From Lentisphaerota bacterium (GTDB lineage Bacteria > Verrucomicrobiota > Kiritimatiellia > RFP12 > UBA3636), in NCBI GenBank assembly GCA_012514445.1, contig JAAZAI010000310.1, forward strand, positions 1 through 5,334: a stretch of DNA of 5,334 nucleotides, read 5' to 3'. The position numbers and the translations under genes are program-made. The notes under the pieces were generated by a model. That model saw only the letters and a program-made list of their open reading frames with translations. It was not told the DNA's origin and searched no databases. Within the stretch, counting starts at the first letter, position 1; every line of letters starts with the position of its first letter. Shown here piece after piece: positions 1 through 5,334 of this stretch.

Positions 1-16
1 ATGCGTCTTGGATCAT
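1..16 (-). CDS. Start of the next operon gene, partial (product unknown)
   Basis: An ATG at 16 begins M-I-Q-D-A before the left edge cuts the gene. It lies 26 bases beyond the GH5 stop (45-43) on the same strand and is preceded by the purine-rich GGGAGAGAG (30-22), ending five bases before the ATG. The spacing and binding site suggest that the operon continues. Five codons are too few to identify a product. A second in-frame candidate, the ATG at 42, runs into the TGA at 15-13 after nine codons and is not supported. Confidence 0.45.
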
Positions 17-21
17 TTCGG

Positions 22-30
22 CTCTCTCCC
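22..30 (-). promoter_or_regulatory. Ribosome binding site for the gene starting at 16
   Basis: The minus strand reads GGGAGAGAG, then five bases, then ATG. The GGGAG core sits nine bases before the start, a normal distance, and the site falls in the short gap after the GH5 stop. It is the main support for calling a gene start at the left edge. Confidence 0.5.
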
Positions 31-42
31 GTGTTCGAGCAT

Positions 43-1053
43 TCACGATGCTTGCAGCCGCCGCAGGAATTCGGCGTCCAGTGCGTGTCCATGCCAATCG
101 ACGTAGGGGACGTCGCCGCGACCGCTGTCCAGTACGCCGAAAGGCCCCCGGAAGTTCCAGAGCGCCCACCCGATGCCGGCCCGGCCGAGAATGTCGGCGA
201 CATCCTCCCACCACCGCAGCACGACGGCATGCGGGGTCTTGTTGTAGGCGCCACCCTCGCCGCAGTGCACGCCGATCCCCCGTCCGGCAAGATCCACCCA
301 CGGCTTGAAGAACGCCTCCAGCTCCGTTCTGCCCCAGAGCTTGTTCTCCCGCAAGGATTGGACGGAACCGGGCCATTCAGGGGGGCGCAGCTTCTCGGCT
401 GGCAGCCACGAGCGCGTCCATTCGGCGCCGTAGTGCGAAAGCCCCATCGGCGCGTAGGCGCGACAGCTCTGGGCGATGCCCAGGTCAAGCAGAGCGAGGT
501 TGGGCGCGGTGCCGACATTCACGCCGTCGGAGACGATCAGGCGGTTCGGATCGATCGCGCGGATCGCCGCGGCGGCGCGGCGCACGACGCGTTCGTGATC
601 CGCGAGCGTCATGCGATCCTCCCTGGGAAAATGCGGTTCGTTGACCAAGTTGAAGCTCAACGCCGTGGAGTCCACGCCCTTGTAGCGTCGGGCGAAAAGC
701 TCCCAATGGAAGCAGAACGCATCCTCGGCCTCCTTGTCCTTCCACAAGTTGAACGGCTCCATCGGCTCCTCCGCGATGCAGTATCCCGGCGCGCGATGGA
801 AGTTGAGGCAGAGGTGAAGCCCATGCTTGTCAGCAAACCCGACGGCCCGGTCGATCTTCGCCAGCCATTTCTCCTTCACGTTCGACCAATGTCCGTCGGT
901 CCACAGCAGATAGCAGAGCGGGAGACGCACGAAGTCAAACCCCCAGTCGGCGATCCAGCGGAAATCGTCCTCCCTGAAATCCCCCTTGCTCGAAGGGGAG
1001 AACATCTCCAGCAGGTTGAAGCCGCGCCAGCGCGGCAGTGGACTTTCATTCAT
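43..1053 (-). CDS. GH5-type glycoside hydrolase (cellulase-family TIM barrel)
   Basis: 336 residues, apparently complete. GH5 enzymes are retaining (beta/alpha)8 hydrolases of beta-linked glucans, mannans and related glycosides. Visible in order: RWRGFNLLEMF (8-18), WGFDFVRLPLCYLLWTD (37-53), LNFHRAPGYC (83-92), the acid/base in FNLVNEPH (E139), SHYGAEW (206-212), the nucleophile in GVHCGEGGAYN (E266), and WALWNFRGPFGVLDSGRGD (296-314), a late-barrel segment carrying the substrate-stacking Trp. No signal peptide or membrane segment is seen, so it probably acts inside the cell on imported oligosaccharides or aryl/alkyl glycosides. The ATG at 1053 is preferred over an in-frame upstream ATG at 1092: it overlaps the hybrid's TGA as ATGA, and protein similarity begins just after it. 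The upstream choice would add 13 residues inside the GH127 coding region. Subfamily and substrate cannot be fixed by eye. Confidence 0.93.
   Translation of the reverse strand: MNESPLPRWRGFNLLEMFSPSSKGDFREDDFRWIADWGFDFVRLPLCYLLWTDGHWSNVKEKWLAKIDRAVGFADKHGLHLCLNFHRAPGYCIAEEPMEPFNLWKDKEAEDAFCFHWELFARRYKGVDSTALSFNLVNEPHFPREDRMTLADHERVVRRAAAAIRAIDPNRLIVSDGVNVGTAPNLALLDLGIAQSCRAYAPMGLSHYGAEWTRSWLPAEKLRPPEWPGSVQSLRENKLWGRTELEAFFKPWVDLAGRGIGVHCGEGGAYNKTPHAVVLRWWEDVADILGRAGIGWALWNFRGPFGVLDSGRGDVPYVDWHGHALDAEFLRRLQAS
1050..1053 (-). other. ATGA stop/start overlap between the GH127 hybrid and GH5
   Basis: The minus strand reads ATGA: the GH5 ATG occupies 1053-1051 and the hybrid's TGA 1052-1050. The sequence before it (CCCAAGAG) holds only a weak Shine-Dalgarno match, so GH5 translation probably depends on ribosomes finishing the hybrid gene. 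This overlap is what decides the GH5 start. Confidence 0.8.
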
Positions 1054-2831
1054 CTCTTGGGCATCCAGGTCTGGATGTGGGTTCCATTCCAATTGTTGAC
1101 CGAGGCGTAGTCGACCATCGGGATGGAGCCATCCGTCGTCGGCACCTCGAATTGCAGACGCGTATCCGCAAGCGTCGGAGCAACGGATTCGATCTGGACG
1201 AACCCGTCTTTCGCAACGAAGGATACGGGTTGATCGTAGGCAGGGTCGATGTTCTCATCGCGTGCCAGCACGATTGGGCCACGGATGAGAGCCTGGAAGT
1301 TGTCCCCGGCCCTGTCGCTTCCATGCGGCGCGTCGACTAGACGGCAGCGCATGTCGAGTACGAGGCGCAGGTCGCCGTGCGTCTGCCACTCCCGCTCAAC
1401 GGCGGCATAGGTGCCAGGAACGGCGGATACGGCCTCTCCATCCACCTCAAGCGTCGTGCGGGCGCTCCATGCGGGAATGCGCAACCTCAGAACGAAACGT
1501 TCGGGCATGGGCAGGCGCAACGAAAGTCGGACGACTCCGTCGCGAGGGTAGTCGGTGGCGATCGCGATTTCGACGATCCGCCCGGCAGGCGTCGTGACGC
1601 GGATGGTTGCGGGATTGTAGAGGTTGATGACGGGGCCTGACTTGGAGTTCATTACGGCAACGAGGGGGAGGAAGGCGAGTCCCATGGGGCCGTTAAGGTT
1701 GCAGCAGGTGACCCGGACGCCTTCGAACTCCCACCCCCAGCCGCTCGTCACGGTCTTGTGCCCATTCAGACGATTGACGTAGCTGAATCCCGCTCCATCG
1801 GGACGCATGGCTCCGATCAGGCCGTTATAGACATATCGTTCGATGGCATCGACGGCGGTGGGATCAGCGGTCAGGCGGTTGACATGGGTGCAGAACTTCA
1901 GCCACGTGACGCCGACACAAGTTTCCATCATGCGATCCATGTCGGGGTTGGTTTGCTCAATCGCGGTGTTGTCCCAAGCCTCGCCGCCAAGTTTCGGAAA
2001 GTGCGGTTGGTCGCCGCCCCCATTGCCGATGAGAGTGATCTCCTTCTCCTGGATGTTGCGATACAGATTGAGCGCCGCCTGCTTCCATCGCTCGTTTCCG
2101 GTTACACGGTAATACTCGAGGAGCCCCTCGAACAATGACATCATTTCGTAAGCCTTGGGATAGGGGCCTCCGATCTGCGCGGGAGGTTTGCCGGCGAATG
2201 CCTCCTCAATGACGTTGAAGTCCTTGGCACCGCCTTCGACTTCGACTATGTAGCGGGCGAAAGCCAGATATCGCGCCTCGCCCGTGCGCTTGTAGAGACG
2301 CAGGATCGGTTCAAGGATGGTGCTGGATTCGATATGGTTTGCGCTCCACCCCTGGTCAACAATGCGGATTTTGGGAGGCAGTCCATTGACCGCATTGCCG
2401 ACTTTACCGGCAAAGCCCTTGCCGGTGACGTCAATCTTGCCGCCCGCCGACACCGTCAACGTGTCGCAGGCAATGTTCACGCGCGCGTTCGGCGTCCAGC
2501 CGTCCGCGCCATCCGAATCCGTGTTCGGGGCGTGCGTCATCGTGCCGTTGATGGTCACAACCGAGGCGTTGAGAACTGAGTCCCAGCCGTTGAACGTCTG
2601 GGTGGCCCCCGCGTTGAGGGTGCAAGAGATCAGCAACGGCGTGGCATTGGTGAGCATGACGCCGCCATTGATGACGACATCCTGCTCAGCGACTGGAACG
2701 CCCCCGCTCCAGTACTCCGGCGTGTTCCAGTCGTTGCCTGAAACGGCTGTGAACGTATTCGCCCTCGCGAGACCACTCGCCAGCAGCATCGCTGCGGCAC
2801 TTGCCGCAAGGTTGTTGTTCTTCGCGTTCAT
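1050..2831 (-). CDS. Hybrid secreted protein: signal peptide and beta-helix head fused to an N-truncated GH127 (DUF1680) beta-L-arabinofuranosidase domain
   Basis: 593 residues starting at ATG 2831. Residues 1-24 are a signal peptide (basic start, AASAAAMLLASG, cleavage after LARA), so export is predicted. Residues 25-140 resemble the first strands of large PVC-type beta-helix proteins (DWNTPEYWSGGVPVAEQDVV, then VTINGTM, LTVSAGGKIDVTGKGFAG). From about 143-150 the chain becomes GH127: DQGWSANHIESSTILEPILR starts at 159, followed by barrel helices and a C-terminal beta-sandwich ending in TWMPKR. By comparison with the characterised GH127 enzyme HypBA1, the acid/base Glu matches E284 (GGEAW), zinc ligands match E303 and C305 (ETC), and the nucleophile plus ligand match C376-C377 (TCC). 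The front of the (alpha/alpha)6 barrel, perhaps 130-200 residues, is missing. The active centre therefore survives, but the fold is incomplete and activity is doubtful. Start supported by GGGGAG six bases upstream. The stop overlaps the GH5 start. Confidence 0.85.
   Translation of the reverse strand: MNAKNNNLAASAAAMLLASGLARANTFTAVSGNDWNTPEYWSGGVPVAEQDVVINGGVMLTNATPLLISCTLNAGATQTFNGWDSVLNASVVTINGTMTHAPNTDSDGADGWTPNARVNIACDTLTVSAGGKIDVTGKGFAGKVGNAVNGLPPKIRIVDQGWSANHIESSTILEPILRLYKRTGEARYLAFARYIVEVEGGAKDFNVIEEAFAGKPPAQIGGPYPKAYEMMSLFEGLLEYYRVTGNERWKQAALNLYRNIQEKEITLIGNGGGDQPHFPKLGGEAWDNTAIEQTNPDMDRMMETCVGVTWLKFCTHVNRLTADPTAVDAIERYVYNGLIGAMRPDGAGFSYVNRLNGHKTVTSGWGWEFEGVRVTCCNLNGPMGLAFLPLVAVMNSKSGPVINLYNPATIRVTTPAGRIVEIAIATDYPRDGVVRLSLRLPMPERFVLRLRIPAWSARTTLEVDGEAVSAVPGTYAAVEREWQTHGDLRLVLDMRCRLVDAPHGSDRAGDNFQALIRGPIVLARDENIDPAYDQPVSFVAKDGFVQIESVAPTLADTRLQFEVPTTDGSIPMVDYASVNNWNGTHIQTWMPKR
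2382..2412 (-). other. Fusion junction between beta-helix head and GH127 body
   Basis: Around hybrid residues 140-150 (GFAG, then KVGNAVNG) the protein changes from beta-helix-like strands to the helical GH127 domain, with no linker and no break in frame. The exact breakpoint is uncertain because both sides are rich in Gly and Lys codons: CCGGCAAGG and GCCGGTAAAG lie close together and could be short homology used in a deletion. KVGNAVNG may already belong to GH127. Confidence 0.55.
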
Positions 2832-3164
2832 TGTAGTCTCCCCTTTTTGGCTTGAACCGGCAGGCGTATTGAGCTCCTGCTTGGCTTCTTCCACAGTTGT
2901 CGGCTCTGTTGAACCGATGTTTTTTTGCGCCGTACAGCCAGGAGAACAGCGACGACGTCTCGCGGAACCGTCCGATGTCGCGCACGGCCCGCCGGAGCGT
3001 CTCGACCATGAGATCCTCGGCGTCCGCCGGGTTTCCGCACTGGAGCGCGGCGGCGGAGAGAAGACGCGCCCCGACTGTTCGACGAGAAGCCGGACGGCCT
3101 CCTCGTCGCCCCTCGCCCTCAACCGGACAACCAGCGAATCATCGGATGTGGTCTGGGATTTCAA
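2828..3164 (-). pseudogene. ECF-type sigma-70 factor remnant, frameshifted and lacking region 4
   Basis: Sigma factors of this class direct RNA polymerase to alternative promoters. From the TTG at 3164 the first frame reads LKSQTTSDDSLVVRLRARGD and on through a typical region 2.1 to GRVF. Similarity then jumps by -1 near 3057 to SAAALQCGNPADAEDLMVET, RRAVRDIGRFRETSSLFSWLYG, which is regions 2.2-2.3. It ends at about 2929, next to a run of seven A on the minus strand (2926-2920). Nothing resembling the region 2.4 recognition helix or region 4 follows, although an ECF factor normally has 160-200 residues. A second -1 slip at the A run would lead to a TGA at 2830-2828 that overlaps the next ATG as ATGA, giving about 112 residues. 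The TTG start is supported by GGAGA six bases upstream. Likely a decayed or internally deleted gene; a sequencing error could explain the frameshift but not the missing domain. Confidence 0.72.
2838..2843 (-). promoter_or_regulatory. Ribosome binding site of the hybrid gene
   Basis: The minus strand carries GGGGAG, then six bases (ACTACA), then ATG at 2831. This and the classic signal peptide immediately after fix the hybrid's start, although the same frame is open far upstream. Confidence 0.75.
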
Positions 3165-5334
3165 GGAAAGTCTCCATGCGCCTCCGCTGGGCGCACCGGC
3201 ATCCGAACGTCGAAACGGTGCGTTCCGGAGCGGACGGCCTTCGGATTCCGGCCGGGAAGGAAGACCGTGCCATGCGCATTGGGCGGCACGACCACTTCGA
3301 CGCGCAGACGTCCGTCTTCCACTCGCCATGCGCAGGAGTTCCAGCCGAAGCGCGACAGGATGCGGCCTTCCGCCCATGCGATGCCCTCGCCCGGACAAGG
3401 GCGGAAGAGGACATGGCGGTACCCGGGCTCCTCGGGGTCGAGATCGATTCCGGCGACTCCGGCGTAGAGCCATTCGCCGATGGCGCCGTAGGCGTAGTGG
3501 TTGAACGAGTTCATTCCCGCGTCGCCAAAGCCGTGCTCGTGCGTGAAGCTGTTCCAGCGCTCCCAAGTCGTCGTGGCGCCCTGGAGCAGCGGATACAGCC
3601 AAGACGGACACGTGGTCTGCGTCAGCAGTCGCAGCGCCACGTCGACGCGACCGAAACGCGCAAGCACCGGAGCCAGCAGCGGCGTGCCGATAAATCCCGT
3701 GGACAGGTGGAAGCCCCGCCCCGCGATGTCCGTCACAAGCCGCTCGAGGACGGGCTGGCGTTTCACGGGCGGGAGCAGGTCGAAGCCCAGCGCCAGCAGG
3801 CAGGCCGTCTGGCTGGCACACGCAAGGGTACCGCCCGGCATGACGAAAGCCCGGTTGAACGCCTTCCGGATCCGTGCGCCGAGACGACTGTACCGTAGGC
3901 GGTCCGCCTTGCGTCCCAGCACGGCCGCCGTCTTCGCCATGAGATCCGCCGAACGGACGAAGTAGGCCGTTGCGATCAAATCGCGCGGGGTCTCGTCGAT
4001 GGCCAGCCAATCGCCCCAGAAGGCATGCGGGCAGATCAGTCCGGGGCTGTTCGCCTCGCGCCAGCCGATCCACCGGGCCATGGCCGCGTAGTGGCGTTCC
4101 AGTATCCGGGTGTCGCCATAGCAGAGGTGGATCGTCCACGGGACGATCACGCCCGCATCTCCGTATCCCGCCTCGCCTCCCGCGCCGTCGTAGACGTCCG
4201 GCGCGGTGTTGGTGAAGGCGCCATCGGCGCGTTGGGCATCGTCGAGATCGACACACCACTTCGCGAAGAAGGTGGCGACGTCGAAGTTGCAGCAGGCCGT
4301 CCGGGCGAAGATCTGGGCGTCGCCCGTCCAGCCGAGACGCTCGTCGCGTTGCGGGCAGTCCGTCGGAATGCCGAGGAAGTTCCCCTTCTGGCTCCAGACG
4401 ATGTTGCGATGCAGACGGTTCAGCCGCTCGTCGGAACAGGAGAAGCGTCCGGTCTCCGACATGTCGGCATGGAGGACGACGCCGACGACGTCGTCCAGTC
4501 GCGGTTTTCCCGCGAGTCCGCTCAACTCCACATATCTGAACCCGTGGAAGGTGAAATGCGGCTCGAAGCATTCCTCCCCGCCGCCCCGGCAGATGTAGGT
4601 GTCGGTGCATTTCGCCGTGCGGAGATTCGCCGTGTAGAGCGTGCCGTCCGCCTGGAGCATTTCGGCGAAACGCACGACGATCCGGCGACCGCGCCGCTGC
4701 CGAAGCGCCACCCGCGCGAAACCCGTCATGTTCTGCCCGAGATCGAAGACGTGGACACCGGGCAGCGGCTCGCTCAGGGACTTCGCCGGGAGTTCCTCCT
4801 GCCGTCGGATCGGCGGGCATGGACTCGACACCAGCAGGGCGGTCGGAGCGCCGAAAAGGACGACCGGCTTCCATTCCGAATCGTCGAATCCGGACTCGCT
4901 CCAGCCGGGCATCTCGCGTCGCGCATCGTAGGTTTCCCCGTCGTAGAAGTCCGCTTCGTGAATCGGCCCGGCGGCGCTCTTCCACTTCCGGTCTCCCGCA
5001 ACGACGGTGCGGGAGCCGTCCGGATGCTCCACCTCGAGCTGCACGAGCAGCGAGAGACGCCTGCCGTACCAGAAACGCCGGCCAAGTCCGCGGATGCGGC
5101 CGGCATACCAGCCGTCGCCCAGCACCGAGCCCAGGACGTTCTCGCCTTCGCGAAGGAGGCTGGTGACATCGTAGGTCGAGACCTGCAGCCGCCTGCCATA
5201 GTCGGTCCACCCCGGCGCGAAGAAGTCCTTCCCGACGCGGCTCCCGTTGAGATGAAGCTCGAAGACGCCGCGAGCCGTCACGTGTGCGCGTGCACGCAAA
5301 ACGGGCTTGTCGAGCCTGAAGACGCGGCGCAGGA
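3161..5334 (-). CDS. GH78 alpha-L-rhamnosidase, partial (N-terminus beyond right edge)
   Basis: Inverting glycosidase that releases terminal alpha-L-rhamnose from glycans or glycosides. The frame stays open to the window edge: translation before the TTG at 5299 gives LRRVFRLDKPV, which continues the domain, so that TTG is not the start. Of 723 visible residues, about 1-170 form the N-terminal beta-sandwich (LHLNGSRVG, APGWTDYGRR), 190-290 the next beta domain (FDLGQNMTGFARV, FTFHGFRYVE), 295-625 the (alpha/alpha)6 barrel and 630-705 the C-terminal beta domain. The hallmark DCPQRDERLGWTGD lies at about 325-338, with the proposed general-acid Glu at about 331. TTTWERW supplies the likely base Glu near 591, and FNHYAYGAIGEWLY follows. 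Family members are often near 900 residues, so perhaps 120-200 are missing, and any signal peptide is out of view. The stop overlaps the TTG of the sigma remnant (TTGA, 3164-3161). Family assignment is secure; the exact substrate is unknown. Confidence 0.95.
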   Translation of the reverse strand, partial: LRRVFRLDKPVLRARAHVTARGVFELHLNGSRVGKDFFAPGWTDYGRRLQVSTYDVTSLLREGENVLGSVLGDGWYAGRIRGLGRRFWYGRRLSLLVQLEVEHPDGSRTVVAGDRKWKSAAGPIHEADFYDGETYDARREMPGWSESGFDDSEWKPVVLFGAPTALLVSSPCPPIRRQEELPAKSLSEPLPGVHVFDLGQNMTGFARVALRQRRGRRIVVRFAEMLQADGTLYTANLRTAKCTDTYICRGGGEECFEPHFTFHGFRYVELSGLAGKPRLDDVVGVVLHADMSETGRFSCSDERLNRLHRNIVWSQKGNFLGIPTDCPQRDERLGWTGDAQIFARTACCNFDVATFFAKWCVDLDDAQRADGAFTNTAPDVYDGAGGEAGYGDAGVIVPWTIHLCYGDTRILERHYAAMARWIGWREANSPGLICPHAFWGDWLAIDETPRDLIATAYFVRSADLMAKTAAVLGRKADRLRYSRLGARIRKAFNRAFVMPGGTLACASQTACLLALGFDLLPPVKRQPVLERLVTDIAGRGFHLSTGFIGTPLLAPVLARFGRVDVALRLLTQTTCPSWLYPLLQGATTTWERWNSFTHEHGFGDAGMNSFNHYAYGAIGEWLYAGVAGIDLDPEEPGYRHVLFRPCPGEGIAWAEGRILSRFGWNSCAWRVEDGRLRVEVVVPPNAHGTVFLPGRNPKAVRSGTHRFDVRMPVRPAEAHGDFP
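3171..3175 (-). promoter_or_regulatory. Ribosome binding site of the sigma-factor remnant, inside the GH78 end
   Basis: The minus strand carries GGAGA, then six bases (CTTTCC), then TTG at 3164. It lies within the last codons of the GH78 gene and supports the unusual TTG start, which is also where ECF-like protein similarity begins. Confidence 0.6.

Noticed and set aside
1054..1092. Upstream ATG at 1092 as the GH5 start
   Set aside because: It would place 13 extra non-conserved residues inside the GH127 coding region. The ATGA overlap at 1053 is the more natural start.
1..1110. Long plus-strand open frame (about 369 codons) opposite GH5
   Set aside because: It is exactly antisense to a well-conserved GH5 gene with catalytic motifs. 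Its translation is rich in Arg, Pro and Val with no recognisable domain, as expected from GC-rich codon bias.
2317..3504. Plus-strand open frame (about 395 codons) opposite the hybrid, sigma remnant and GH78 end
   Set aside because: It crosses three minus-strand genes, begins inside GH127 coding sequence, and its product changes character along its length without domain similarity.
2897..3965. Other plus-strand open frames within the GH78 region, including 2897-3898 and 3501-3965
   Set aside because: They are antisense shadows of the GH78 gene with no domain signal and no supported start.
2832..5210. Upstream extension of the hybrid's frame to 5210 (a 1386-residue protein)
   Set aside because: The extension runs out of frame through the GH78 gene and gives Arg-rich nonsense. 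The true start is supported by a signal peptide and ribosome binding site at 2831.
5297..5299. TTG at 5299 as the GH78 start
   Set aside because: The frame continues upstream to the window edge with residues that fit the N-terminal beta-sandwich, and family members have more sequence before this point.

Overview
The window reads as part of one tightly packed carbohydrate-degradation operon, transcribed entirely on the minus strand (right to left). The DNA is GC-rich, which leaves long spurious open frames antisense to the real genes. No rRNA, tRNA, CRISPR array, insertion sequence or gene-free stretch of 300 bases or more was found. The style suggests a polysaccharide-degrading member of the PVC group (Kiritimatiellota, Verrucomicrobiota or Planctomycetota-like): a DUF1680-type GH127 hydrolase, a GH78, a GH5 of a type I associate with these phyla, a secreted 'W-x-GG-x-P' beta-strand protein head, and an ECF-type sigma factor beside it. 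This taxonomic guess is inference, since the window has no marker gene.

Layout in transcription order. (1) 5334-3161: GH78 alpha-L-rhamnosidase, N-terminus beyond the right edge, C-terminus complete. (2) 3164-2828: remnant of an ECF-type sigma-70 factor that starts at a TTG overlapping the GH78 stop. It is frameshifted near 3057 and loses similarity just after region 2.3, so the -10 recognition helix and region 4 are absent. (3) 2831-1050: a hybrid gene made of a signal peptide and the first ~140 residues of a beta-helix-like secreted protein, joined in frame to a GH127 (beta-L-arabinofuranosidase family) domain. That domain lacks the first part of its catalytic barrel but keeps the Glu and Cys zinc/catalytic residues. 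(4) 1053-43: an intact GH5 hydrolase coupled to the hybrid by an ATGA overlap. (5) 16-1: the first codons of a further gene, preceded by a good ribosome binding site.

GH78, GH127 and GH5 together fit stepwise dismantling of a plant or algal glycan carrying rhamnose and arabinofuranose, such as a pectin side chain or arabinogalactan; the actual substrate cannot be read from the sequence. The unusual part is 2.38-3.16 kb. There a sigma factor and a secreted beta-helix protein are each cut short within about 0.8 kb and spliced onto a decapitated enzyme. This is either a real rearrangement (cassette insertion with deletions, decaying or giving a new secreted enzyme) or an assembly/sequencing artefact. 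Read mapping across about 2380-2410, 2917-2932 and 3050-3065 would decide.
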